A DNA stretch of 64,000 bases from Candidatus Peribacteria bacterium (GCA_943357285.1 CALRGJ010000002.1:62001-126000), one strand, 5' to 3'. Positions 52,593 to 61,921 are shown, counted from the first letter of the stretch. Numbers and translations: made by a program. The notes: generated by a model from the letters alone, not told the origin.

Positions 52593-53456
52593 ATGTTAAT
52601 AGCTAAAGACTGGAAAGATTTCGAATTACTAGATATCAGCAGCGGAGATAAACTCGAACGCTGGGGTAATTTTGTGTTACAAAGACCGGACCCTCAAGTG
52701 ATCTGGCCAGAGAAAGGAAATGCCAAACTTTGGGAGAAAGCGGATGCAATTTATCACCGTAGTGAAGCTGGTGGTGGTAAATGGGAATTCAAAAAACAAT
52801 TACCGGAGAGATGGACAGTTTCCTATAAAAATTTGAAGTTTTACGTAAAAACGATGGGATTCAAGCATACTGGACTTTTCCCTGAGCAAGCGGTGAATTG
52901 GGATTTCATGATGGATAAAATTAAGGCGGCAAAACGACCTATCAATGTGTTAAATCTTTTTGCTTATACTGGAGCAGCATCTGTAGCCTGCGCTTCTGCA
53001 GGAGCATCTGTATGCCACGTGGATGCGGCAAAAGAAATAGTAAGACGCGCAAAAGAAAACTTAGAATTATCAGGACTAGCAGATAAGCCCGTGCGTTTTA
53101 TTACTGATGATGTAATCAAATTTGTGAAACGCGAAATTCGTCGCGGCAGAAAATATGATGGAATCGTAATGGATCCCCCATCTTTTGGTCGCGGACCTAA
53201 TGGAGAATTATGGAAATTGGAAAATCAGCTTTATGGGCTAATAGAATTATGTGCGCAAGTTCTCTCAGACAAACCAATCTTCTTTTTGATAAATTCTTAC
53301 ACCACTGGTTTTGCACCTGGAATTTTGGAAAATCTAATCAAATTAAAGGTAAGCAGCAAGTATGGTGGAAAAGTAACTTCTGATGCACTTGGCATACCTG
53401 TTACATCTTCAAATTTAGTTCTACCTTGTGGCATAGTGGCAAGATGGGAATCCTAG
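52593..53456 (+). CDS. Class I SAM-dependent RNA methyltransferase (RlmI-like)
   Basis: A 287-residue protein. VLNLFAYTGAASVACASAGA is motif I, HVDAAKEIVRRAKEN motif II and YDGIVMDPPSFGRG motif IV (DPPSF, as in rRNA cytosine/guanine methyltransferases of the RlmI/RlmK group). The N-terminal 100 residues replace the PUA domain with a shorter beta-rich region. Likely 23S rRNA methylation; the target base is unknown. The end overlaps the convergent membrane-protein gene by 4 bp. Confidence 0.85.
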   Translation: MLIAKDWKDFELLDISSGDKLERWGNFVLQRPDPQVIWPEKGNAKLWEKADAIYHRSEAGGGKWEFKKQLPERWTVSYKNLKFYVKTMGFKHTGLFPEQAVNWDFMMDKIKAAKRPINVLNLFAYTGAASVACASAGASVCHVDAAKEIVRRAKENLELSGLADKPVRFITDDVIKFVKREIRRGRKYDGIVMDPPSFGRGPNGELWKLENQLYGLIELCAQVLSDKPIFFLINSYTTGFAPGILENLIKLKVSSKYGGKVTSDALGIPVTSSNLVLPCGIVARWES

Positions 53457-53995
53457 AGCTTTTTATGACGGCGTAAATTTTTCACGAGGTAATATCCGGA
53501 GAAAATTGCGAAGAATAAATTGAGCCAGAAAAACATCCAGCTCATTTCGAGGTAGCTGAATAGAGCAATAAGGGCGCTTCCTAATGTGAGGGCTATATCT
53601 CTTCTTATTGTTCCATTATCAAAAGCATATCCCATTCCAATAGCTACAAGCCCGAGAATAAAACACACAGTATTATATCCTTCAAATAAAGTAAGAGACC
53701 AAATAATTAATCCAAGTCCGCTCACAGAAATCACCGCAGTATCAATCCTATCATCTACGTGCAACATCATCATCAAGCTAGCAATTACAATAAGAGTCTC
53801 CAAGAAAACAAAAAATATTGCTCCTCCATTTTGATAACCAAGAATTGAATATAGAAGCATTACCAATCCACCAATAGCAAAGAGCCAATTCTTTACTGAT
53901 TTTGCAGGATGTTTAGGATCACCAATATTTGTCCAAGCAGCACCTACAACTAAAATCAAAGAACCAATAAGTCCGGTATAAAAAATGATATCCAT
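53453..53995 (-). CDS. Hypothetical membrane protein
   Basis: A 180-residue protein with six or so membrane segments and little soluble sequence. I recognise no family; the spacing of short loops and aromatic residues is reminiscent of PnuC- or DoxX-size integral proteins but not diagnostic. Convergent with the methyltransferase gene (4-bp overlap) and 16 nt after the small gene upstream on the same strand. Confidence 0.7.
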   Translation of the reverse strand: MDIIFYTGLIGSLILVVGAAWTNIGDPKHPAKSVKNWLFAIGGLVMLLYSILGYQNGGAIFFVFLETLIVIASLMMMLHVDDRIDTAVISVSGLGLIIWSLTLFEGYNTVCFILGLVAIGMGYAFDNGTIRRDIALTLGSALIALFSYLEMSWMFFWLNLFFAIFSGYYLVKNLRRHKKL

Positions 53996-54011
53996 GGAAA
54001 TATATTAGAGA

Positions 54012-54335
54012 TTATGGGCGATCCTTCCTTCGAGCTCTTGTCGTTAGCAAGCTAACTTTAAGTGAAATTAATTCAGAAGGTGAAAATTTAATTTCCTTAT
54101 CTTCAAGACGTTCTACCAAATGATTAAATCTCTCATTGTCATTGAGTGCTCCCCAAGTTACCGGATCACTTTCATACATATTAAAATATTCCTCTCTTGC
54201 TTTTTCAATACGTGCAGCTAAATCAGTTTCAGCTAATTCAGTACCACCTTCTCCTTTGTATGGAGCGCTTGTTCTTAACCCTAGCTCATAGTCATAGGGG
54301 TTGGCAATTCTACCTTTTGGTTCTTCCTCTTTCAT
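54012..54335 (-). CDS. Small charged hypothetical protein
   Basis: A 107-residue protein with a disordered, Gly/Glu-rich first 35 residues and helical, Arg/Glu-rich remainder. No known motif. The leader reads AAAAAAACAAA before ATG, matching the A-rich start context used by other genes here. Probably co-transcribed with the membrane protein 16 nt downstream. Confidence 0.6.
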   Translation of the reverse strand: MKEEEPKGRIANPYDYELGLRTSAPYKGEGGTELAETDLAARIEKAREEYFNMYESDPVTWGALNDNERFNHLVERLEDKEIKFSPSELISLKVSLLTTRARRKDRP

Positions 54336-54494
54336 TTTGTTTTTTTATTTGTATATTCCATGCATTTTAATCAGAACATTATAACATAATTTTATTTTTC
54401 TCTCAATCCCTTTTCCCTCACTAAACAAGTGGGAATATTTACATTTGGACCCTATAGAGTACATTGAAAATTGTTACTTTTTTAATCTAAAAAT

Positions 54495-55697
54495 ATGAGC
54501 ACGGTTTTAATCATCGGTGCGGGTGGAGTAGGTGGAGTTGTTGCACATAAATGTGCACAAAATATGGATGTATTCACCAAGATCGTAATGGCAAGTCGTA
54601 CTCTTTCTAAAGTACAAAAAATTGCAGAGGAAATTGGCGGAAATAAAGTAGAACCAATGCAAGTTGATGCTGATAATGTGCCTGAATTGGTAGCTTTGAT
54701 TAAAAAAGTTCAACCTTCATTAGTGATAAATGTGGCTTTACCATACCAAGATTTGCATATCATGGATGCTTGTTTGGAGGCAGGAGTTAATTATATGGAT
54801 ACAGCAAATTATGAACCACCAGATGTGGCAAAATTTGAATATAAATGGCAGTGGGCTTACCAAGATAGATTTAAAGAGAAAGGTTTGATGGCTTTGCTTG
54901 GCTCAGGTTTTGACCCAGGTGTGACAAATGTTTTCTGTGCTTATGCTCAGAAATATCTTTTCGATGAAATTGAAACTGTGGATATTCTCGATGCAAATGG
55001 TGGTGATCATGGTCATCCTTTCGCAACAAATTTCAATCCAGAAATTAATATTCGTGAAGTAACTGCTAAAGGTCGTTACTTTGAAAATGGAGAATGGAAA
55101 GAAACAGAACCTCTTTCAGTTCACCAGACTTTTAATTTCGAAGGTATTGGCGATAAAGAAATGTATGTGATGTATCACGAAGAAATGGAATCACTTTCTA
55201 AAAATATTAAAGGTGTGAAGAGAATGAGATTTTTCATGACTTTTGGTCAACAATATCTTACTCATTTGAAAGTTCTTGAGAATGTAGGAATGACAAGAAT
55301 CGATCCCGTAATGTACGAAGGTCATCCAGTAATTCCACTTCAGTTTTTGAAGGCGGTATTGCCAGATCCAGCTTCTCTAGGCCCTACAACTAAAGGAAAA
55401 ACAAATATTGGTTGTATTTTCAAAGGTAAAAAAGATGGCGTAGAAAAACGCATTTATATTTACAATATCTGCGACCACGAAGAATGCTACAAAGAGGTAA
55501 AGAGCCAAGCAATTTCTTATACAACAGGGGTGCCAGCAATGATTGGTGCCAAAATGATTCTTACAGGTGCATGGAAAGGTACTGGAGTATTTAATATGGA
55601 AGAATTCGATGCTAAGCCATTTATGGATGAATTGAATTTACGTGGATTACCTTGGGTGGTAAAAGAGCTAAAACCAGATGAGTGCGTAGTTGCCTAA
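54495..55697 (+). CDS. Carboxy(nor)spermidine synthase (saccharopine-dehydrogenase family)
   Basis: A 400-residue reductase that condenses aspartate semialdehyde with putrescine (or diaminopropane) to carboxyspermidine (carboxynorspermidine) using NADPH. N-terminal Rossmann GAGGVGGVVAHK, then VINVALPYQDLHIMDACLEAGVNYMDTANYE, GSGFDPGVTNVF and a C-terminal substrate domain, as in the CANSDH/Lys1-like family. The identity is strongly supported by the next gene, a carboxyspermidine decarboxylase, 12 nt downstream. Confidence 0.9.
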   Translation: MSTVLIIGAGGVGGVVAHKCAQNMDVFTKIVMASRTLSKVQKIAEEIGGNKVEPMQVDADNVPELVALIKKVQPSLVINVALPYQDLHIMDACLEAGVNYMDTANYEPPDVAKFEYKWQWAYQDRFKEKGLMALLGSGFDPGVTNVFCAYAQKYLFDEIETVDILDANGGDHGHPFATNFNPEINIREVTAKGRYFENGEWKETEPLSVHQTFNFEGIGDKEMYVMYHEEMESLSKNIKGVKRMRFFMTFGQQYLTHLKVLENVGMTRIDPVMYEGHPVIPLQFLKAVLPDPASLGPTTKGKTNIGCIFKGKKDGVEKRIYIYNICDHEECYKEVKSQAISYTTGVPAMIGAKMILTGAWKGTGVFNMEEFDAKPFMDELNLRGLPWVVKELKPDECVVA

Positions 55698-55709
55698 TAA
55701 TTTCAGCAA

Positions 55710-56948
55710 ATGAAAAAAAGACCTGCCTCAACTTTGGATCCAAAGAAGATTAAATCTGCTGCTTTTGTTATTGAAGAAGATCTCTTAAGACATAATTTAG
55801 AGAGACTCAAATACATAAAAGATCAAACTGGCTGCAAGATGTTTCAGGCATTAAAAACTTGGGCTACTTGGCCACTTTTCAGCATTACGAAGAAGTATTT
55901 GGATGGCACAGAGGTGAGCTCCCTGAATGAAGCAAAACTTGGGTATGAAAAGTTTAATCGTTCAGTCCATATGTTCGCTCCGGCTTACAAAGAAGAGGAG
56001 TTCAATGAAATATTAAAGTACTGCTCTACAATTATTTTCAATTCTTTCTCTCAATGGAAAAAATTTAAGCCAGCGGTTAGCAAATTTGTAAAAAAAACCG
56101 GTCTTAAACGTGAATGCGGACTGCGAATAAACCCTGAATATACTGGCAAAGATGAACATAGTGGTTTGTGGAGTCCTTGTGCACCTGGTTCAAGATTAGG
56201 AGTTAGAATTAGTGAATTCAAAGAAGCTCTAAAAGCTGATCCTAAAGCCCTTGATGGCATTAGTGGTTTTCATTTCCATATTTTTTTTGACAAAACATTC
56301 GAAGATTTGAAAGAAGGTCTAAAGGCGGTTGAAGATAAATTTGGTGAATATTTTGCTGGAAGAAAATGGATTAATTTTGGTGGTGGACAAAAAATGACCG
56401 ATGATGATTACGATGTAGAAGGTTTAATAAAATTAGTGAAAAATTTTCAACAAAAATATAATGTTACCGTGCATATGGAACCTGGTGCGGTAATAGTGAA
56501 ATGCGCTGGTGTCTTAGTCTCAAGCGTTTTGGATGTGGTGGAGAGAGATGATGTTCCTTATAAAATTGCTATTCTGGATATGTCTTTTAATGCACATACG
56601 CCGGATTTTCTTCTCAGTACAGACTTAGATATGCCTGTAACTGGGGCTGTAATTATCAGAGACGAGTCTATCATCAAAAAGAACTCAAATACCTATCAAT
56701 TAGCCGGTGGAACATGTGTGACAGGCGATAAACTTCTTGGACAGTACCATTTATTCAAAAATCCTTTAAAGGCTGGGGATAAAGTGTTGATGGAGGATGG
56801 CATACAGTACAATCTCGTGCAGTGTACGATGTTTAATGGCGTGCAGCATCCAGATATTGTCCTCTGGAAAAAGAACTCCAAAGGAAAATACGGACCAAAA
56901 CTGATCCGTACTTTCAATTATCAAGATTTTAAAAAGAGAATGGGCTAA
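55710..56948 (+). CDS. nspC: Carboxy(nor)spermidine decarboxylase
   Basis: A 412-residue fold-type III PLP decarboxylase producing spermidine or norspermidine. PLP lysine in MFQALKTWATW, substrate/PLP loop GISGFHFHIFFD, glycine loop INFGGGQKMT, VHMEPGAVIV and the C-terminal DMSFNAHTPD and GGTCVTGDKL (Cys and Asp from the partner subunit). Co-transcribed with the synthase upstream. The AdoMet-decarboxylase route to spermidine is not represented in the window. Confidence 0.92.
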   Translation: MKKRPASTLDPKKIKSAAFVIEEDLLRHNLERLKYIKDQTGCKMFQALKTWATWPLFSITKKYLDGTEVSSLNEAKLGYEKFNRSVHMFAPAYKEEEFNEILKYCSTIIFNSFSQWKKFKPAVSKFVKKTGLKRECGLRINPEYTGKDEHSGLWSPCAPGSRLGVRISEFKEALKADPKALDGISGFHFHIFFDKTFEDLKEGLKAVEDKFGEYFAGRKWINFGGGQKMTDDDYDVEGLIKLVKNFQQKYNVTVHMEPGAVIVKCAGVLVSSVLDVVERDDVPYKIAILDMSFNAHTPDFLLSTDLDMPVTGAVIIRDESIIKKNSNTYQLAGGTCVTGDKLLGQYHLFKNPLKAGDKVLMEDGIQYNLVQCTMFNGVQHPDIVLWKKNSKGKYGPKLIRTFNYQDFKKRMG

Positions 56949-57688
56949 TTGCCTACAAATTTCAAAGTGGCGAGATCAATGTATCCTGTTTTATTGGCTG
57001 TAGGATATTTATTGTCGTAACAATCTATTTTGTTTGGAATATTGCTTATATAAGAAGTTAAAAGATCTATATCATTATCCTTGTTTCCAAGAAGTCTACC
57101 TTGCTGGAAAGAGCATGATAATAATTTTTTCTCTTCTGGGCTGGCTTTGCTATCAAGTAGGGTTAATGTCTTTGGATTTTTCGAACTAGCTAATTCCATC
57201 CTTGTATCACAATCGAAATTGCCATTACAAACTTGTGTAACATAGGCGAAATCTTTTGTTTTTGGTTGGAATACAAATAATGAGAACAAAGATCCTGGAG
57301 CATCAGCATATCTATACCAAATGGCAGAATCATTTCCCTTTAAACTGATAGGGTCTTGGTCTAAATAAAGGCTTGAACCAGCCATTAGTGTTTTTTCTTC
57401 GAATGGCGCTATTGTAGAAATCGTCTTCATTGCAGAATCATGTTTCTGGTTTGGTTCATTCCAAATATATTCATTAAATAGAATAAAATTCTGGTCTTTA
57501 AATTCATAAGCGCGATAATCTGTTTTTTTGCCACAAAGATTTAAGACTTGGCCAAATTTAGCATCTTCAACAGAAGGAGGATTTTCCTTACTACAAATTC
57601 CTTCTACTTTTGTTGCAATTGGCTTATTACAGGCAACAATCGCAATACTTGTTAATAAAAACAAACTAATGAGAGCGGATTTTTTCAT
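56945..57688 (-). CDS. Lipoprotein of unknown function
   Basis: About 247 residues. The signal MKKSALISLFLLTSIAIVAC has a lipobox AIVAC; I prefer the Met at 57688 to the one two residues upstream. The mature part contains several cysteines (CSKENPP, NLCGKKTDYR, CNGNFDCDTR, SCSF, DCYDNKY) that could form disulphides. No enzymatic motif. It overlaps the end of nspC by 4 bp on the opposite strand. Confidence 0.75.
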   Translation of the reverse strand: MKKSALISLFLLTSIAIVACNKPIATKVEGICSKENPPSVEDAKFGQVLNLCGKKTDYRAYEFKDQNFILFNEYIWNEPNQKHDSAMKTISTIAPFEEKTLMAGSSLYLDQDPISLKGNDSAIWYRYADAPGSLFSLFVFQPKTKDFAYVTQVCNGNFDCDTRMELASSKNPKTLTLLDSKASPEEKKLLSCSFQQGRLLGNKDNDIDLLTSYISNIPNKIDCYDNKYPTANKTGYIDLATLKFVGN

Positions 57689-57749
57689 AATCATAAATTA
57701 TATATTACAACTACAATAACACCGGAATCCTAAAAGGTTGCGGTTTAAA

Positions 57750-57842
57750 TGGCGGAGAGGGAGAGATTCGAACTCTCGCTAGAGGTTGCCCCCTACTACA
57801 GGATTAGCAATCCCGCCCCTTCAGCCTCTTGGGTACCTCTCC
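57750..57842 (-). tRNA. tRNA-Ser (GCT anticodon)
   Basis: A 93-nt class II tRNA with encoded CCA. Acceptor GGAGAGG pairs with CCTCTCC, the anticodon loop is TTGCTAA (anticodon GCT), the long variable arm is present and the T arm ends GAGAG-TTCGAAT-CTCTC. A GC-rich repeat element lies 20 bp upstream. Confidence 0.97.
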
Positions 57843-57844
57843 TT

Positions 57845-57975
57845 GATTTATAAGCTCCGGCTTCACTCGGACTGGCAAAGCCAGCCTCGTTTCGCCTTCG
57901 CGCTCGCGCCGTGCGCTCGCAGTGAGTAAATCGTACTCGCAACTTGCTTAACGCGGCACTTCCTCCTCATATGGC
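57845..57975 (-). repeat. GC-rich repeat element, copy A
   Basis: A GC-rich patch in an AT-rich genome. On the minus strand it shares blocks with the patch upstream of argS: AGGAGG(n)GTGCCGCGT, GAGTACG, an AAGGC-GAA/AAGGC-TAA block and TGCCA..C.GAGTG. An in-frame 35-codon ORF (57970-57863) runs through it and ends AKAKRGWLCQSE; the other copy encodes AAKAKALCQAE. Whether either is translated is unknown. Confidence 0.55.
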
Positions 57976-58055
57976 TTGGCTGTTGCCATACTTGTCAAAA
58001 GCGTAGACACTATAGGAAAAACCCATCTTAAAGTCTAGGGAATTTCATATTAAAG

Positions 58056-58083
58056 AAAAACGGACCAATATAGATCCGTTTTC
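58056..58083. terminator. Bidirectional-type terminator hairpin
   Basis: AAAACGGA and TCCGTTTT arms with a 10-nt loop; A and T tracts on both sides. It would terminate the minus-strand lipoprotein gene ending at 58111. Confidence 0.8.
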
Positions 58084-58110
58084 TCAATAAACAAGTTTTT
58101 TCTCTATTTA

Positions 58111-58530
58111 TTATTTAAGTCTCAATTCTGAAAGAGTAAGATCAGCTTTTTTTGTACCATCTGTAAAATCAACACTGTATTTATCTCCATTTACAGCAGA
58201 AATTTTACCATCATAGAATGCAACTCCAGACCATTTTGCAAATACAGGAGTACCTACCTTTACTTCTTCTTTCTTTGCTTCCTTGTTTGCTAATACTTTC
58301 TCTGCTACAACGCAAGATGCAGGAGTACCATCATTCCACTTAACTGAAAAACCTTTATCACAAGTTGCTTCAGCTATTCCTTCATACCAAGAACTTCCTG
58401 ACCAAAGAGCAACTACCTTATCTCCAGGCTGAATTCCAACAGGAGCAGGAGTTGATTTGCAGCCAGTAACAACAAATAACATACCAACTACAAGACCCAA
58501 GATAGCTTTTTTTGACATACTTTTTTTCAT
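58111..58530 (-). CDS. Lipoprotein with two tandem Tudor/SH3-like repeats
   Basis: A 139-residue lipoprotein, lipobox VVTGC (Cys-24). The mature part is two copies of a 40-residue unit: GDKVVALWSGSSWYEGIAEA with VKWNDGT, and GTPVFAKWSGVAFYDGKISA with VDFTDGT. The VxAxWSG..(F/W)Y(D/E)G pattern is that of Tudor/Agenet-like barrels, which is unusual for an exported lipoprotein. Between them are acidic and basic residues. Probably a ligand-binding surface protein. Confidence 0.8.
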   Translation of the reverse strand: MKKSMSKKAILGLVVGMLFVVTGCKSTPAPVGIQPGDKVVALWSGSSWYEGIAEATCDKGFSVKWNDGTPASCVVAEKVLANKEAKKEEVKVGTPVFAKWSGVAFYDGKISAVNGDKYSVDFTDGTKKADLTLSELRLK

Positions 58531-58586
58531 TTTAAAAATTAAAAAATTATGGATTTATATTATTCTAAATATTTTTTTTGTAAACT

Positions 58587-59153
58587 TTATTGAATTGCTT
58601 TACTTAGTTCTGCCAGTCCAATCTTATGCTGAGCGGAACATGGGATCATTTCGTGATCACCAATTGCTGTTTTTATTTTTTGAAGCTGTTTAGTTCTTTC
58701 TGAGTTTTTAAGCTTATCAACTTTATTGGCAACAACAATCACATCCTTATCATATTCTTCCAAAGTTTTGAGCATTTCCAAATCGTTTACAGTAGGACCA
58801 ACATTGGCATCAATAATTAGCACAATTTTCTTCTGTTTATAGTTTGACTCCCATAAATACCATCTGATAAGAGCCTGAAGATTTTCCTGTCCCTCTTTGG
58901 ACATTTTAGCAAAACCATATCCCGGTAAATCCACCAAATAAAAAGATTTATTGATCAAAAAAAGATTAAGCTGCTGAGTACGACCAGGGGTAGAACTGGT
59001 ACGAGCCAAACCTTTCTTATTCGTCAAAGCATTAATAACGCTGGATTTACCAACGTTTGAGCGTCCAATAAAAGCAATCTGTGGCTTTCCATTAGATAAA
59101 AGCTCGTCGGCTTGGACTATTCCTTTAATAAATTCAGCAGATCTAATATTCAT
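58587..59153 (-). CDS. engB: Ribosome-biogenesis GTPase EngB (YihA)
   Basis: A 188-residue GTPase needed for 50S assembly. G1 GRSNVGKSS, G2 TSSTPGRTQ, G3 DLPGYGFA, G4 ANKVDKL and G5 CSAQ are all present. Translation-related neighbours (tRNA-Ser and argS) lie just upstream on the same strand. Confidence 0.96.
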   Translation of the reverse strand: MNIRSAEFIKGIVQADELLSNGKPQIAFIGRSNVGKSSVINALTNKKGLARTSSTPGRTQQLNLFLINKSFYLVDLPGYGFAKMSKEGQENLQALIRWYLWESNYKQKKIVLIIDANVGPTVNDLEMLKTLEEYDKDVIVVANKVDKLKNSERTKQLQKIKTAIGDHEMIPCSAQHKIGLAELSKAIQ

Positions 59154-59211
59154 ATATGTGCATTGTACACGAAAAATACAGGTTATACGAGTGATATATC
59201 CTGTAAAACAC

Positions 59212-59301
59212 TGGCGGAGAGAGAGGGATTCGAACCCCCGAGAGCCTTTCGACCCTAATAGTTTTCAAGACTATCGCCTTCAACCACTCGGCCATCTCTC
59301 C
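59212..59301 (-). tRNA. tRNA-Ser (TGA anticodon)
   Basis: A 90-nt class II tRNA with encoded CCA. Acceptor GGAGAGA pairs with TCTCTCC, the anticodon loop is CTTGAAA (anticodon TGA), with a long variable arm and T loop TTCGAAT. It sits between argS and engB on the same strand. Confidence 0.97.
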
Positions 59302-59326
59302 CGATGAAAATTGCCCGCCCAATATA

Positions 59327-61921
59327 TTACATCTCTTCAACAACTTCAACCCCAAGTAGCATTAGACCACTTTTTAAGATTGCAGAGGCGGCCCTAACTA
59401 TATCTAATCTATATTTCCTTTCTGCTAAATCTGCCACTTTTATTACCGGTACACTATTGTAAAAAGTATTAAATTTCTGAGCCAATTCATATAAATAATT
59501 GCTCAAAATGTTAGGTCTGTACTCTTTTGCAGCCATATTTAGATATTCTCCATACTTAGGGAAAAGGGCTATCAAGGCTCTAATTTTCTCATCACTTTTG
59601 GCTTTATCTTCACGTAAATCACCGATATCCACTTCTTGAATAGCAGAAGCTTTTCTCATAATACTGCACGCTCTGGCATAAGAATATTGCAAATATGGTG
59701 CACTATTCCCATCTAGAGAAAGCATTTTATCCCAATCAAAAACGATATTAGTTGCGCGATTTTGAGATAAAACATTGTATTTTACTGCACCAATACCTAT
59801 CACCTTTGCCACCTGTTTTCTATCTTTTAAGTCCGGACTCTTTTCAGCAATAATTTTTTCAGCTCTCTCTACAGCTTCCTTCAAAACTTCATCCAATAAA
59901 ATAATATTGCCCTTTCTAGTACTCATTTTACTGTCCTTAAACTGCATTCTACCGAAAGGAACGTGTTCAGCCTCGCCGTTATACCATCCGAGCTTCGTAG
60001 CCCCGGCAAGAAGCTGTTTAAAGTGCAAACTCTGAGCGCTATCCACCACATATAAAATCTTGGCCGGCTTCCAATTATCAATACGATACTTTAAAGCGGC
60101 AAAATCACGAGTGATATAGAGAGTCGCTCCATCTTTCTTTTGAATTGGAACAGTGGGAATATCGCTATCTTCATAATGGATAACAAGAGCTCCCTCCTCT
60201 CCTTTCACAAAAACTTTTTTCTTTTTACCATCTTTTAAAATGGCGTCCATTTTATCTTCATAGAAACTTTCTCCCTGAATATAATCAAAATGAATTCCTC
60301 CTAATAAATCATAGGTCTTCTGGATTTCCTGTAAACTTTCTTTCACAAACCACTCCCATAATTTTCTATTTTCCTTATCTCCATCCTCGAAATTTTTAAA
60401 TTCTTTACGTCCTTCGTCTTCCAATTTCGGATCTTGTTCAGCTTCATTGTGAAACCTGACGTAAAGCTTCAATAACTCATCAATAGGATTTTTTTCAATA
60501 GCTTCTTTATTTCCCCACTTCTTATATGCACAGATCAATTTACCGAATTGAGTTCCCCAGTCTCCAATATAATTAATACCAACGGTATTGAAACCTAGAT
60601 TTTTGAAAATATTATAAGTACTTTGACCAATAATAGTTGAAAGCAAATGGTGAATTCCCAAAGGCTTAGCAATATTTGGCTGGCTGTACTCAACTATTAC
60701 AGTTCTATCTTTACCAATTTCACTCTGACCGTAAGTCTCTGGATTCGCTAAAACGTTCTGTATATTCTCAACATAAAAAGACTTCTTGATGAAAAAATTA
60801 ATGAATCCAGGTCCGGCAATTTCCACTCTATCCACCAGATCATTTTCAGGGATATTCCGCACAAGATTATCAGCTACTTCTCTTGGTGAAGAATTTAAAA
60901 CTTTACCTAATTGAAGAGCGATGCTAGAAGCATAATCTCCATGAGCTTCATCTTTTGGATATTCTATTTTTACTTCTGAAATATCAGCATTTGGAAAAGT
61001 ATTTTTTACAGCTTCCAATAAAATTCCAGATACTCTACTCTTTAGAAGTCCTTTGTCATTTAAATCTAGAGCCAACTCAGGAATTAAAGATTTAATCACT
61101 TTCTTTTTAGGCTCTTCCTCATTCTCCGGAGGGTTTAGTGGAACATGCTCTTTTTCCATGAAATGAACCTTCTCTTGTAAAGGAATTTTAGAATCATCGG
61201 CATGCTTTCTTCCTACAATTCCAAGATCAAGAGAAGAATTCTCCTCATTCAAAATGTGCGTTTCAGTTTGTCCTCCAATATATTTAATGATAGTGCTTTC
61301 AATCTCTTTTAAAATCATGCCAAATTGATCCATATGCATTTTGCTCAGATCTTCAATGAGTAAGACGGCATTTACTGTCTTTGCAGTGAATTTTGTTCTC
61401 TCACACTCTCTATAATTCCAATACTTGCAGGTAATTCCACCGTTATCCATATATGCAGCCTCTCCTTCTTGAGCTTGATCTACTTCTATAGAACCAATAG
61501 GTCTAAAAGGTTCGCCTCCTTTAGTAAAGGTTAGATTCAAATCTCCACAAAGCCAGTCGAGATCCTCTCCACCAATTGGCAAAACATATTTAAGAGAAAA
61601 ATAATTATAAATATCTACCAGTAGACTAATGTGAGGTATTTCTTTACCGCTCTTAATTCTCTTTAATAATGCGGCAATGGAAGGTGGATACTTTTTTGGA
61701 TTGATACCAAATTTACCGTAAGCCTGGCTCCAAGGCTGAATCATTGGATGGTCGTAAACTTCCTTATCAGCGAATTCTTTAGCTCTTTGAGCGCATACAC
61801 CTCTAAGTAGACTCTCTACCGCAGAGACTCTTTTGGAATTATTCATTCCCTTGATTAAAATAGCACCTATTTTAAGGTCGTTATTTTGTTCAAAAATTTT
61901 CTGGTCAATGATTAGCTTCAT
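59327..61921 (-). CDS. argS: Arginyl-tRNA synthetase fused to an N-terminal B3/4 editing-type domain
   Basis: An 864-residue protein, about 300 longer than usual ArgRS. Residues 1-220 form a B3/4 domain (related to the editing module of PheRS-beta; motifs such as YGKFGINPKKYPPSIAALLKR and GGEPFRPIGS). A charged linker (about 245-285) joins it to a complete ArgRS: N-terminal Add-1 domain (about 290-380), HIGH-equivalent GIHH (422-425), KMSTRKG (665-671) and the DALR anticodon-binding end (ARACSIMR...FNTFYNSVPV). Stand-alone B3/4 proteins edit mischarged tRNAs, so the fusion may proofread tRNA(Arg) in cis. Confidence 0.93.
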   Translation of the reverse strand: MKLIIDQKIFEQNNDLKIGAILIKGMNNSKRVSAVESLLRGVCAQRAKEFADKEVYDHPMIQPWSQAYGKFGINPKKYPPSIAALLKRIKSGKEIPHISLLVDIYNYFSLKYVLPIGGEDLDWLCGDLNLTFTKGGEPFRPIGSIEVDQAQEGEAAYMDNGGITCKYWNYRECERTKFTAKTVNAVLLIEDLSKMHMDQFGMILKEIESTIIKYIGGQTETHILNEENSSLDLGIVGRKHADDSKIPLQEKVHFMEKEHVPLNPPENEEEPKKKVIKSLIPELALDLNDKGLLKSRVSGILLEAVKNTFPNADISEVKIEYPKDEAHGDYASSIALQLGKVLNSSPREVADNLVRNIPENDLVDRVEIAGPGFINFFIKKSFYVENIQNVLANPETYGQSEIGKDRTVIVEYSQPNIAKPLGIHHLLSTIIGQSTYNIFKNLGFNTVGINYIGDWGTQFGKLICAYKKWGNKEAIEKNPIDELLKLYVRFHNEAEQDPKLEDEGRKEFKNFEDGDKENRKLWEWFVKESLQEIQKTYDLLGGIHFDYIQGESFYEDKMDAILKDGKKKKVFVKGEEGALVIHYEDSDIPTVPIQKKDGATLYITRDFAALKYRIDNWKPAKILYVVDSAQSLHFKQLLAGATKLGWYNGEAEHVPFGRMQFKDSKMSTRKGNIILLDEVLKEAVERAEKIIAEKSPDLKDRKQVAKVIGIGAVKYNVLSQNRATNIVFDWDKMLSLDGNSAPYLQYSYARACSIMRKASAIQEVDIGDLREDKAKSDEKIRALIALFPKYGEYLNMAAKEYRPNILSNYLYELAQKFNTFYNSVPVIKVADLAERKYRLDIVRAASAILKSGLMLLGVEVVEEM

